DNA from: Ruegeria haliotis | GTDB taxonomy: Bacteria; Pseudomonadota; Alphaproteobacteria; Rhodobacterales; Rhodobacteraceae | Assembly: GCF_013377785.1 (NCBI RefSeq) | Contig: NZ_JABXWT010000007.1 | Coordinates: forward strand, 62,001 to 126,000 | Direction of reading: 5' to 3' | DNA: 64,000 nucleotides | In this document: positions 16,242 through 25,031 of the stretch, in pieces | Layout of the letters: each line of letters begins with the position of its first letter | Position numbering within the stretch: the stretch's first letter is position 1 | Program-made: the position numbers and the translations under genes | The notes under the pieces: generated by a model | What the model was told of the DNA's origin: nothing | The model's database searches: none | Seen by the model: only the letters and a program-made list of their open reading frames with translations

Positions 16242-16951
16242 TGGACACCGCCTATGTCACCTTGTCCCGCCAGTCCGGGCTGATGAATGAAATGCGGTTG
16301 GTTGCGAATAACATCGCCAACGCCAATACCACCGGCTATCGCCAGCAGGGGCTGGTGTTCTCGGAGTTCATCCGCGACATGCCAAACAACCCCCCGCTGT
16401 CCATGAGCCGTGCAGAAGTGCGCAATACCTCGCTGCAACAGGGTGTTTTGACGGAAACCGGCGGTCAGTTCGATTTCGCCATCGAAGGTGACGGGTTCTT
16501 CATGGTCGAAACGCCAGAAGGCAATCGCCTGACCCGGGCGGGCAGCTTTTCCCCCAACGTCGAAGGCGATCTGGTTGCCATGGACGGGGCGCGGGTGCTG
16601 GATAGCAATGGATCGCCGGTTTTTATCCCGCCTGATGCGGCTTCGATCGATGTCGGCAATGACGGAACGCTGAGTGTGGATGGCCAGTTACTGGGTCAGA
16701 TCGGGGTCTACCAGGTTGCTGAACCCAAGGATCTGGTGCGCGAGGGCAATACCCGGTTTCGACCGCAGGGAGATATCGACCCTGTCGACGAGCCGGTTGT
16801 TCTGCATCGCTTTCTCGAAGGATCGAACGTCAACGCCATCCAGCAGGTGACCCGGCTTGTCGAAATTCAACGCGCCTATGAGCTGGGTCAGAGCTTTCTG
16901 GAAACTGAAGATGAGCGTGTGCGTGGGGCGCTCAAGGCCCTGATGCGTTAA
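16241..16951 (+). CDS. flgF: Flagellar rod protein FlgF
   Basis: FlgF is a proximal rod subunit. The real start is ATG at 16241 overlapping the fliQ stop; a longer in-frame extension to 16013 is only read-through over fliQ. The 236-residue product carries the N-terminal rod motif (VANNIANANTTGYRQQ) and ends with VTRLVEIQRAYELGQSFLE. An AGGAGG ribosome-binding site lies inside the end of fliQ. Confidence 0.94.
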   Translation: MDTAYVTLSRQSGLMNEMRLVANNIANANTTGYRQQGLVFSEFIRDMPNNPPLSMSRAEVRNTSLQQGVLTETGGQFDFAIEGDGFFMVETPEGNRLTRAGSFSPNVEGDLVAMDGARVLDSNGSPVFIPPDAASIDVGNDGTLSVDGQLLGQIGVYQVAEPKDLVREGNTRFRPQGDIDPVDEPVVLHRFLEGSNVNAIQQVTRLVEIQRAYELGQSFLETEDERVRGALKALMR

Positions 16952-16970
16952 ATTTTGTGGAGAACTCAAG

Positions 16971-17756
16971 ATGCGTGCTTTGAAAATTGCAGCCACCGGC
17001 ATGACCGCGCAACAGATGCGGGTCGAGACGATCTCGAACAACCTGGCGAATATGAACACCACCGGCTACAACGCCCGCCGCGCCGAATTTGCGGACCTGC
17101 ATTATCAGCAGATGGCGCGCGCCGGGGCGGTCAATGCCTCAGACGGGACAGTTTTGCCGACAGGAATTCAACTGGGTCTGGGTGTACGTCCTGCCGCCGT
17201 AACGGTTCAATTGGCGCAAGGCGCGTTGTCCGCCACGGGCAGCGATCTCGATATTGCCATCGAAGGGCGGGGGTACTTGGAGGTGACTCTTCCAAACGGA
17301 CAATCCGCATTTACCCGGGATGGCAGTCTAAAAAGATCGTCTGAGGGCTTGATCGTGACGTCTGACGGGTTTGCGGTCGCGCCTGAAATAACCATCCCTG
17401 ATGATGCCCGTTCCATTTCGATCAACGCCTCTGGCGAGGTTTATGCCTATTTTGACGACACGGCCGAAGGGCAGCTATTGGGTGAGTTCACTCTGGCGAG
17501 TTTCTCGAATGCCAAAGGGCTCGAGGCGGTTGGCAGTAACTTATTCAAGGAAACCGAAGCATCTGGCGCGCCGGTTCTGGGTCCTCCGGGTGAGGATGGG
17601 TTGGGCATTCTGCGGCAGGGGTACTTGGAAGACAGCTCGGTTGATGCCGTGCGCGAAGTCACCGAACTGATCGAAGCGCAGCGTGGCTACGAGATGAATG
17701 CCAAAGTCATCTCCGCCGTCGATCAGATGATGAGTGCAACGACGCAGGTGCGGTGA
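16971..17756 (+). CDS. flgG: Flagellar distal rod protein FlgG
   Basis: FlgG forms the distal rod. The 261-residue protein (family length about 260) begins MRALKIAATGMTAQQ, with the rod motif ISNNLANMNTTGYNARR, and ends with ELIEAQRGYEMNAKVISAVDQMM. Its stop overlaps the flgA start (TGATG). Confidence 0.96.
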   Translation: MRALKIAATGMTAQQMRVETISNNLANMNTTGYNARRAEFADLHYQQMARAGAVNASDGTVLPTGIQLGLGVRPAAVTVQLAQGALSATGSDLDIAIEGRGYLEVTLPNGQSAFTRDGSLKRSSEGLIVTSDGFAVAPEITIPDDARSISINASGEVYAYFDDTAEGQLLGEFTLASFSNAKGLEAVGSNLFKETEASGAPVLGPPGEDGLGILRQGYLEDSSVDAVREVTELIEAQRGYEMNAKVISAVDQMMSATTQVR

Positions 17757-18172
17757 TGCGACTCTTTCTCATATCAATGGCGCTGGTGGTGCCGATGCTT
17801 GCGCAAGCCGATATCGTGGTGTCGACCCGTACCATTCGCGCGAAAGAGATTATTGTCGCGGCTGACCTCGACACAAGGCCAAAGGATACACCCGGCGCGG
17901 TTACGGATCCTGATGTTCTGATCGGGCAGGAGGCCCGTGTTGCCATCTATCCGGGTCGTCCTATTCGGGACACGGATGTGGGCGCGCCCGCCATCGTGGA
18001 TCGTAACGACCTAGTCGTCTTGGTGTTCAATCGTCAGCCCCTGTCGATCACTGCAGAAGGTCGTGCGCTAGGCCGTGGCGCGGCGGGTGACCGAATTCGC
18101 GTCATGAACCTGTCGTCCCGAACAACGGTGACGGGTCGCATTCGGTCTGATGGATACATTGAGGTAAAATAA
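17756..18172 (+). CDS. flgA: P-ring chaperone FlgA (short form)
   Basis: FlgA is a periplasmic chaperone for P-ring assembly by FlgI. ATG at 17756 overlaps the flgG stop; GTG at 17753 is an alternative. The 138-residue protein has a Sec signal peptide (MRLFLISMALVVPMLAQA) and one SAF-like domain (about residues 20-138). This is shorter than enterobacterial FlgA (about 220 residues) and lacks the N-terminal domain; short forms are, from memory, usual in this group. Confidence 0.88.
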   Translation: MRLFLISMALVVPMLAQADIVVSTRTIRAKEIIVAADLDTRPKDTPGAVTDPDVLIGQEARVAIYPGRPIRDTDVGAPAIVDRNDLVVLVFNRQPLSITAEGRALGRGAAGDRIRVMNLSSRTTVTGRIRSDGYIEVK

Positions 18173-18903
18173 TGACTGGACTGTCCAAAACCCTTTTGTT
18201 CACGGTTCTTGCTGTGTCCGCTTGCGGTCGGCTTGATCATCTTGGTAAACCGCCAAGCTTTACCCCGAACGAAGAGTCCCCCGAGCAAGTTGCCATGTTG
18301 TGGCCAGGTCTGCCACTGCACACTCAATCTCAGCGCAACGTTGACAGATCGTCATTGTGGAGCGGTGGGCAGCAATCGCTGTTAGGTGATCAAAGGGCAA
18401 TCAAGAAAGGCGATATCTTGACGGTTGTCATCGAATTGGACGAAGAGGCCGAGATTTCGAACAACACCAACCGCTCTCGTTCAGGGTCGGAAGAACTGGG
18501 GGTTTTCGGCCTGTTCGGTCTGCCGCAGCGGGTACAGGAGCGCCTGCCTGATGGCGCAACTTTGGACGAGGCCGTGTCGATTGAATCTGATGCGTCCAGT
18601 GCAGGTCGTGGTTCTGTCAGGCGCAAGGAAAAGCTGACCTTGCGCGTTGCTGCAACGGTGCTTGATGTGTTGCCAAACGGGGTGTTGTCGATTTCCGGCT
18701 CGCAGGAATTGCGTGTCAATTTCGAATTGCGAGAGCTGCTGGTGGCCGGATATGTCCGCCCCCAAGATATCTCACGCCAGAATGAGATCACCTATGACAA
18801 GATCGCTTCGGCGCGGGTGTCGTATGGAGGTCGGGGGCAGATCACGGACGTGCAACAGCCGCGGTACGGCCAGCAAGTCCTCGATTCACTTCTGCCGTTC
18901 TGA
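18172..18903 (+). CDS. flgH: Flagellar L-ring lipoprotein FlgH
   Basis: FlgH builds the L-ring in the outer membrane. The 243-residue protein has a lipoprotein signal with lipobox ending in VSAC at about residue 19, and the family pattern of a beta-rich domain with a conserved C-terminal segment (VRPQDISRQNEITYDKIASARVSYGGRG). The start overlaps the flgA stop (TAATG). Confidence 0.95.
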   Translation: MTGLSKTLLFTVLAVSACGRLDHLGKPPSFTPNEESPEQVAMLWPGLPLHTQSQRNVDRSSLWSGGQQSLLGDQRAIKKGDILTVVIELDEEAEISNNTNRSRSGSEELGVFGLFGLPQRVQERLPDGATLDEAVSIESDASSAGRGSVRRKEKLTLRVAATVLDVLPNGVLSISGSQELRVNFELRELLVAGYVRPQDISRQNEITYDKIASARVSYGGRGQITDVQQPRYGQQVLDSLLPF

Positions 18904-18906
18904 GGT

Positions 18907-19407
18907 GTGGATGTGATCAAGATACTGATGCCAATTGCCTTTTTATCCGTGGGTCTTGGGGCCGGTATCGGGGTGGGGATTTACATGGCCCCCTCCGAAG
19001 CACCAGCGCTGGAAGAGGCAGAAACCAAACCCGAAATGGCTAAGGACAAATCCCATAAATCGGGTAAAGAGGGAAAGGCAGACGAGTTTGATTACCTGAA
19101 AATGACAAAGCAATTTGTTGTCCCGATTGTGGAAGACGACAAAATTGCAGCCATGGTGACAATGTCCCTGAGCTTGGAAGCCAACCCCGCCGTCACCGAT
19201 ACGTTTTATGCCATCGAGCCAAAATTGCGGGACAGGTTTTTGCAGGTTCTGTTTGATCACGCCAATACTGGAGGGTTTGACGGCCTCTTCACGCAATCTG
19301 ACAATCTGGGCGCATTGCGTAAGGCGTTGCTGGAGGTGGCGCGCAAGGATCTGGGCGATGATGTTTCGCAGGTTTTGATCATGAGCGTAAATCGTCAAGA
19401 CACCTGA
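18907..19407 (+). CDS. fliL: Basal body-associated protein FliL
   Basis: FliL surrounds the stator and supports motor torque. The 166-residue product starts with GTG at 18907 (GTG at 18913 is an alternative with better spacing to TGAGG). It has one N-terminal membrane helix (about 5-25), a Lys/Glu-rich linker and a periplasmic FliL domain (FVVPIVEDDKIAAMVTMSLSL). It is the last gene of the plus-strand flagellar operon and ends at a bidirectional hairpin. Confidence 0.88.
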   Translation: MDVIKILMPIAFLSVGLGAGIGVGIYMAPSEAPALEEAETKPEMAKDKSHKSGKEGKADEFDYLKMTKQFVVPIVEDDKIAAMVTMSLSLEANPAVTDTFYAIEPKLRDRFLQVLFDHANTGGFDGLFTQSDNLGALRKALLEVARKDLGDDVSQVLIMSVNRQDT

Positions 19408-19413
19408 TACATT

Positions 19414-19445
19414 CAGCGTTGGTCCTGGGTGGTGGACCAACGCTG
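19414..19445. terminator. Bidirectional hairpin between fliL and the fliJ-like gene
   Basis: A perfect 12-bp inverted repeat (CAGCGTTGGTCC / GGACCAACGCTG) with an 8-base loop fills the 38-bp gap between two convergent genes. There is no T-run directly after it, so termination may be of the hairpin-only kind. Confidence 0.7.
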
Positions 19446-19832
19446 CTACTGCATCAATTGTTTTTTGGCTACGGCCTGCAGACGGTTCCGCAACTGGGTC
19501 GTCGACAGGTTTTCCACAGCTTGTTTGCGACCAAAAGCCGTTCTTAGAGCCGCAAGCGCCGCAAGTTTTTGTGCGCGCAGCCGGGCAAGCTCCATGTTGA
19601 GCTGACGACGGGTAGCGGATTCCCAGCCATTCCAGAGAACATCAGTTCCCGTGATTTTATACCCATCTGCATCAGAGCTGTCCTGACGGGCCTTATGTGC
19701 CTGTGCATCCAGCTTGACCAATTGTTGCTGGATTCTTGCTTCTGCCTCCAACACCGGACGCAGAGTCTGGAACCTCCTTTGAAAGACTGCTTCGGTCACA
19801 GTCTGCAGGTCCGACAATTTGGTGCGGCTCAT
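19446..19832 (-). CDS. FliJ-like small coiled-coil protein
   Basis: A 128-residue, strongly helical and charged protein without signal peptide, overlapping the flhB stop by 4 bp (ATGA). Its size, coiled-coil character (RRFQTLRPVLEAEARIQQQLVKLDAQ) and place in an export-gate operon fit FliJ, the central stalk of the FliI ATPase, but sequence similarity is too low to assert this by eye. It could be another export chaperone. Confidence 0.7.
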   Translation of the reverse strand: MSRTKLSDLQTVTEAVFQRRFQTLRPVLEAEARIQQQLVKLDAQAHKARQDSSDADGYKITGTDVLWNGWESATRRQLNMELARLRAQKLAALAALRTAFGRKQAVENLSTTQLRNRLQAVAKKQLMQ

Positions 19833-20917
19833 CCGATCTGCCCTTTCGCGCGTTTGCGCATTGCTTCGGCAAACCGGATCGCGGCGGCAACCGGGCGATA
19901 GTGCTCTTCAGCGATTTCCTGGCCGATTTCGACCGACGCGTGCAGCGCGCGTGCAGTGGGTGGATCGGAATGGATTGGCACGCCAGCCTGACCCGCAGCC
20001 GACCGAATTGCGGCAGCAATTTCATCAACGCCTTTGGCCACGCAAACCGGTGCCGTGCCCGTCGCTCGCGACCATCTCAGCGCAACAGCGAAATGGGTCG
20101 GGTTGACGATGACCACATCGGCGTCGGGGACATCAGCCATCATCTGGTTCGTGGCAATCTCTTGCGCGCGCTGGCGGCGTTGTTGCTTGACGTGAGGATC
20201 ACCTTCCGCATCCTTGGTCTCATCCTGGATTTCCTTGCGCGACATCCGGTTCTTGCGGATATGCTCTGCGTATTGCCACAGGTAATCGACGATTCCGATG
20301 GCCAGCGCGATTGCAATAACAATGAACAGGAAGCGAAACAGCAGGTTCATCATCAGCAGGATCGATGATTGGGCGGGCGCCGCGCTGGCCGAGAGGATTT
20401 CGGTCAAGTTGGCTCGTAGGAACAGCGCCAGACAGGTGCCGTAGATCACCAGTTTGACAAAGCTTTTGGCGAATTCGAACAAGCCGCCCCGCCCGAACTT
20501 GTTTTTGGCATTCGAGGGGATGGAGATGCGCGATAGTTTTGGTTTGAGCTTGCTGGGCGCAAAGATCAGGGCGCGCTGGGCAATCAGGCTCAGTAGGACG
20601 GCGGCGGCAGGCAGGGCAAACATAAGGGCGACAGGAATCAACGCTCCTTTCAGCATGCCAGCTATCGGAGCGGCAGCGGGACCGGTTGAAACCAGGTGCG
20701 CAACCTCATCCGACTGATCAAGCAAAACGACAAAGAGCGCGCCCAGATGCTCTGCCGTGTATTGGCCCGCAGTCAGAAGTGTGATTAACAAACCAGTATA
20801 TCCTGCGACCACGGAAAGATCATTCGATTTGGCGACCTCCCCCTTGTCCCGCGCTTTCTGAAGTTTTTGTGGGGTTGGGTCAAAAGACTTGTCACTGTCA
20901 TCATCCGATGCGCTCAT
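19829..20917 (-). CDS. flhB: Flagellar export protein FlhB
   Basis: FlhB switches substrate specificity of flagellar export when the hook is complete. ATG at 20917 (MSASDDDSDKSFDPTPQKL) is preferred over the upstream in-frame codon at 20968, which lies inside fliR. The 362-residue protein has four membrane helices between about 35 and 215 and a cytoplasmic domain with the autocleavage site NPTH at residues 272-275. The start is 3 bp from the fliR stop. Confidence 0.96.
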   Translation of the reverse strand: MSASDDDSDKSFDPTPQKLQKARDKGEVAKSNDLSVVAGYTGLLITLLTAGQYTAEHLGALFVVLLDQSDEVAHLVSTGPAAAPIAGMLKGALIPVALMFALPAAAVLLSLIAQRALIFAPSKLKPKLSRISIPSNAKNKFGRGGLFEFAKSFVKLVIYGTCLALFLRANLTEILSASAAPAQSSILLMMNLLFRFLFIVIAIALAIGIVDYLWQYAEHIRKNRMSRKEIQDETKDAEGDPHVKQQRRQRAQEIATNQMMADVPDADVVIVNPTHFAVALRWSRATGTAPVCVAKGVDEIAAAIRSAAGQAGVPIHSDPPTARALHASVEIGQEIAEEHYRPVAAAIRFAEAMRKRAKGQIG

Positions 20918-20919
20918 GG

Positions 20920-21687
20920 TCACATTCCAATCGGATTGAAGATGAAAGAAAACAGGGCATCCGCCCAAACCGACAAGATCAGTGGGGCTCCGGCGAACAG
21001 CAGAAACAAGCCGGCAAAGGTGATCGCAGGCGCGCCGACAAAGGCCACCATAAGCTGCGGCATTGCTCGGTTAATCACGCCGAGCGCCAGATTGTAGATC
21101 AAAGACGCGATGACAAAAGGGGTCGCAAGTGCAAAAGCCAGACCGAAGCTGCGCGATATCTGCAAGACGCCCCACTGCGACAGATCCGGGGCGGCCGGGG
21201 CCAAACCCATTGGAAACAGCGTGTAGCTGTGAATCAAGAACTGCGCGGCACGGATATGAAGGCCCAAGAGGACCGAAAGCGCCAGACCTGCCAGTGTCAG
21301 CAGGTAGCCCATTGCCGGAACCGGATCGACGGCTGCCCCGCCAAGAAGTTGCGACAGGGATGTGGACTGCGCGGCAATTGATCCGGCGGTCTGAAGGGCC
21401 AGAACAAACAGGCGCAATCCCATCCCGAGAGCCATTCCGACCAGGATTTCTGTCCCGACCAGACGCGCCATCGATAGCACGCTGGGTGCGACGTCCGGGG
21501 GGTGGATAGCGGGTGCAACAACTAGGGTGAATGCCCCGGCGCACCCGAGTTTTACACGGGCCGGCACGCTGCTTTCTCCAAAGGCGGGAAGCAAACTCAC
21601 CAGCGCGGACACCCGAAGAAACACGGCAAACAGGTGCCACAGACCGATCCCCAGTTGCGATAACAGCTCGGGCGGCAGGGTGATCAC
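20920..21687 (-). CDS. fliR: Flagellar export gate protein FliR
   Basis: FliR is a membrane subunit of the export gate. The 255-residue protein is hydrophobic throughout with about six helices and family-typical segments (FAVFLRVSALVSLLPAFGESSVPARVKLG and PFVIASLIYNLALGVINRAMPQLMVAFVGAP). The start overlaps the flhA stop by 4 bp. Confidence 0.94.
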   Translation of the reverse strand: MITLPPELLSQLGIGLWHLFAVFLRVSALVSLLPAFGESSVPARVKLGCAGAFTLVVAPAIHPPDVAPSVLSMARLVGTEILVGMALGMGLRLFVLALQTAGSIAAQSTSLSQLLGGAAVDPVPAMGYLLTLAGLALSVLLGLHIRAAQFLIHSYTLFPMGLAPAAPDLSQWGVLQISRSFGLAFALATPFVIASLIYNLALGVINRAMPQLMVAFVGAPAITFAGLFLLFAGAPLILSVWADALFSFIFNPIGM

Positions 21688-23771
21688 GCCGCCACCGTGC
21701 CGACCAGAGCGGGCCTTGCCTCGAGCCCGATTTCTTCAAAAGACAGAACCGGGTTCGCGACCCCACGAGCGTGCATGATGGTGCGCAATAATCGACGTCT
21801 GCGGGTTGATGTCACGACCGCGGGGAACAGCCCATGATCGACTGATTGTGCGACGCTGTCGACAACGTTGTCGGCCAATTTGTTGAACAGATTAGGCGGC
21901 AGGGCGACGTCTAGCCCGGAATTTGGGGAGTCGATCTGGTAAGTAGCAAAAGTGTCCTCCCATTCGGGTGCCAGCTGGATCAGAGGGACTGATCCATCTT
22001 CGCGTTTCATTTCGGCAACCAGTTGAAAGCCCAACCTCTGACGAACCAGTTCGCAGATACCTTCGGGCTGCGTGGTGGTCAGTCGTGCCTCGGCCACGCT
22101 TTCCAGGATCAGGGCCATGTTGCGGATCGAGACACGCTCGTCCAGCAACAGGCGCAAGACCGCATGAAGTGTGTCAATCGGTACCTTATCCGGGATCAAT
22201 TCGTCCAGCAGCTTGCGATTGGCCTCGGCCCGAACCGGATCGCTGAGCCGGGTCATCTCTGACAGCAAACGGCGCAGCGATTTCAACGTCAGCAGGCGCG
22301 AGAAGTTTTGTTTGATGATCTCCAACAGGTGTGTCGCAAGGATTTCCGGAGGGGACACAATTGTCGCGCCATTCAGGGCGGCCTCTTCCTGGTCCTTGGG
22401 CAGAATCCAACGAGCGGGTGCCCCATAGACAGGTTCGGTTACGTCATTGCCATCGGGCAGCAGATCAAGACCATCCTGCACCAGCGCCAGCACCAGATCG
22501 GGGTTCAGCACACCGCGTGCCTGCTCGACGCCCTGAACCTTGATCACGTAGGTTCCTGTGGGCAGTTCGGCGCGGTCGGTCAGGCGAATCTCAGGCAGGA
22601 TCAGACCAAAGCTGGAGGCTACATAGGTTCGCATATTGGCAATGCGCGCGTCGAGCCCGGTGCCTTGATTCAGTACCATGCTTACCAGATCCGGGGCGAA
22701 CTCCAGATGTACATCATCCAGATCCAGAATGTCGCCAATGGCTTGAGACACGGGCGTATCGGTCTCGGTCGCTGAGGTTTGCGCAGCGACCTCGGCAGTT
22801 TTTTGGCTCTGATGCACATAATATGCCGAGTATCCCAGAACAGCCGCACCCAGAATGAAGGGTAGAAACGGCAGGCCGGGCACCAGCGCAAATAGCACCA
22901 TCAGCGTCGCAACGGTGCCTAAAGCCGCTGGGTGCCGCCCGAGTTGCGAGAAAATTGCGTTGTCCGTGGCGCCCTGTGTTCCTCCGCGGGCCAGCAGCAG
23001 GGCCGAGGCGATCGAGATGATCACAGACGGTATCTGCGAAACCAATCCGTCGCCAACTGTAAGGATGGCATAGGTTTCAAAGGCCGACGTGACGGGCATG
23101 CCATGCACGATCACGCCCATCACCAGACCCATCACCAGGTTCAGCAAAGTGATCAACAGACCAGCGACCGCATCGCCTTTGACGAACTTTGACGCCCCAT
23201 CCAGCGATCCAAAAAATGTCGTCTCTTGCTGTTCCCGTTCGCGTCGTTCCTTGGCTTGCTGGTGATCAATGGCGCCGGCGGACATGTCGCTGTCGATGGC
23301 CAGCTGTTTGCCGGGCATCCCGTCCAGCGCAAAGCGCGCACCAACCTCAGCCATACGGGCGGCGCCTTTGGTGATGACCATGAAATTCACGATCAGCAGG
23401 ACGCCAAACACCACAAGACCCAGAAATATGCTGCCGCCCATGACGAAGTTGGCGAACCCCTCGATCACATCCCCGGCCGCGTTGGGGCCGGTGTGCCCTT
23501 GACCGATGATCAGCTTGGTTGATGAGACATTCAGCGATAACCGCAACATCAGCGAGGCCAGCAGGATTGTCGGAAAGGACGAGAAGTCCAATGGACGTTC
23601 TATGAACAGGGTCAGGGTGAAAATCAGGATGGCCAGAGCAAAGGACGTGGCCAGCCCGACATCCAGAACCCAGGCGGGCATCGGTAGGATCATCATCACG
23701 ATGACCGTCATAAGCGCCAGCGCCAGCAGGACGGTTGGCGAGAACAGGGACCGGATGTCGATATTGGGCAC
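21684..23771 (-). CDS. flhA: Flagellar export gate protein FlhA
   Basis: FlhA is the large export-gate subunit that docks substrates and chaperones. The 695-residue protein has an N-terminal membrane half (about 15-320) with the conserved FHIPEP-like loop region (GDAVAGLLITLLN, LTVGDGLVSQIPSVIIS) and a cytoplasmic C-terminal half (330-695) with NPTH-independent substrate-binding domains. Length and motifs match the family. Confidence 0.97.
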   Translation of the reverse strand: MPNIDIRSLFSPTVLLALALMTVIVMMILPMPAWVLDVGLATSFALAILIFTLTLFIERPLDFSSFPTILLASLMLRLSLNVSSTKLIIGQGHTGPNAAGDVIEGFANFVMGGSIFLGLVVFGVLLIVNFMVITKGAARMAEVGARFALDGMPGKQLAIDSDMSAGAIDHQQAKERREREQQETTFFGSLDGASKFVKGDAVAGLLITLLNLVMGLVMGVIVHGMPVTSAFETYAILTVGDGLVSQIPSVIISIASALLLARGGTQGATDNAIFSQLGRHPAALGTVATLMVLFALVPGLPFLPFILGAAVLGYSAYYVHQSQKTAEVAAQTSATETDTPVSQAIGDILDLDDVHLEFAPDLVSMVLNQGTGLDARIANMRTYVASSFGLILPEIRLTDRAELPTGTYVIKVQGVEQARGVLNPDLVLALVQDGLDLLPDGNDVTEPVYGAPARWILPKDQEEAALNGATIVSPPEILATHLLEIIKQNFSRLLTLKSLRRLLSEMTRLSDPVRAEANRKLLDELIPDKVPIDTLHAVLRLLLDERVSIRNMALILESVAEARLTTTQPEGICELVRQRLGFQLVAEMKREDGSVPLIQLAPEWEDTFATYQIDSPNSGLDVALPPNLFNKLADNVVDSVAQSVDHGLFPAVVTSTRRRRLLRTIMHARGVANPVLSFEEIGLEARPALVGTVAA

Positions 23772-23780
23772 GCAGAGCTC

Positions 23781-24479
23781 CTAATTGAAAGCGATGAAGG
23801 CGGTGGCGGTGTCTGCGGCGGGCACCAATGAGCCCAATGCGCCTTGCCGGGGTTGAGACGTTTGTTGCGGGATCAGAGGTGCGGCATTTTTGGTGAAGGG
23901 ATCGCGCGATATCGCCACTGCTGTTGCAACGGTGCCGCCATCCAATTGCGCCATTACAGTTTGAAAGCGCCCGCGATACGCATCGGCCAATGACTGTGTA
24001 CGTGAATGATAGGCCCCGGCCGCGGCGGGCCAGGATCCGAGCTCGCCATGTAGCTCTTTCAGAAACCGGGCCGCATACGTGGCATTTTCATCCGGATCGA
24101 ACATCGCGTCGATGGAGCGAAATGCCTTGCCATGCCAGCGGTAATTGACCTGAAAGCACCCCACATCAAAGCTGCGCTTCCCAGCCTTGAAGATTTTGAA
24201 AACATAGGACTTGGCTTCGATTTCAGAGGTGAACCAATACCCTTGTCCCTCGACATTGATCGTCCAGGGCCACGGTTGCAGTTGGCCGTCGCGTGTGCGT
24301 CCTGTCTCCACCCGCGATATCGCCTGCAAGACCTTCAGAGGCACGTCTTCGGACAGCGCAGCGCGGCGGGCCGCCTGATCGCATAACGCATCAGTGCGTG
24401 CATCCGGCATGGCAAAACCCGCCTGTGCCATCAGCACCTGCGTCAACAAAAGGGAAATCAGGATCTTGCGATTTGGCAT
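23781..24479 (-). CDS. Lytic transglycosylase, flagellar-type
   Basis: An exported peptidoglycan lytic transglycosylase that probably opens the wall for the rod. The 232-residue protein has a Sec signal peptide (residues 1-23), an SLT-like domain with the likely catalytic Glu in AISRVETGR (about residue 58), and the GCFQVNYRWHG and AAGAYHSR segments. It lies 9 bp upstream of flhA on the same strand, which resembles the SltF arrangement of Rhodobacter sphaeroides. The C-terminal 50 residues look disordered. Confidence 0.85.
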   Translation of the reverse strand: MPNRKILISLLLTQVLMAQAGFAMPDARTDALCDQAARRAALSEDVPLKVLQAISRVETGRTRDGQLQPWPWTINVEGQGYWFTSEIEAKSYVFKIFKAGKRSFDVGCFQVNYRWHGKAFRSIDAMFDPDENATYAARFLKELHGELGSWPAAAGAYHSRTQSLADAYRGRFQTVMAQLDGGTVATAVAISRDPFTKNAAPLIPQQTSQPRQGALGSLVPAADTATAFIAFN

Positions 24480-24551
24480 TCTGCCGGTCCGGGATTTGAT
24501 ATGTCCGGGCCAAGCTAGCCAATCATTGGTTTACAGCGGGTTATCGGCTTG

Positions 24552-24980
24552 TCATTTTCGGTCGATGCGCCGACCGAATACAATGCTGGTGTTTGTGCGC
24601 AGGACACCGGGGATTTTAGCCAGATCATCTACCAGAATATCCAGGTCTTCGATTCTCGGGGCCTCGGCCGAGAGCAGCAGGTCAAACTCACCATTGATCG
24701 ACAGGCAACGTTTGACTTCCGGATACGCCTCGAGCCGCTTGATGATGCGCGTGGTTTCTTTTTGCTGAACTTCCAGCAGGACAACGACCTGAACGCGTGG
24801 CGCGTCTTCGGAGCTACTCAAAACCACGGAATAGCCCGCGATCACCCCGCGCTCTTCCATCCGGTTGATCCGTTCATGCACCGTGGTCCGGGCCACACCC
24901 AGTTTTGCAGCGATCTTGGTGGTCGACTCACGGGCATTGTATTGCAGGGCGGCGATGATGCGGCGGTCAAGCTGATCCAT
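24552..24980 (-). CDS. Lrp/AsnC family transcriptional regulator
   Basis: A 142-residue regulator with the N-terminal winged helix-turn-helix (LDRRIIAALQYNARESTTKIAAKLGVARTTVHERINRMEERGVI) and a C-terminal RAM ligand-binding domain (about 65-138). Family members respond to amino acids. It lies 51 bp downstream of the MFS gene on the same strand, so it could be cotranscribed or have its own promoter. The target is unknown. Confidence 0.92.
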   Translation of the reverse strand: MDQLDRRIIAALQYNARESTTKIAAKLGVARTTVHERINRMEERGVIAGYSVVLSSSEDAPRVQVVVLLEVQQKETTRIIKRLEAYPEVKRCLSINGEFDLLLSAEAPRIEDLDILVDDLAKIPGVLRTNTSIVFGRRIDRK

Positions 24981-25031
24981 GGGGTCTCCGACATGGGGTC
25001 GCTTTGGTTTAGTGCAGATTTGTGCCTGTAC

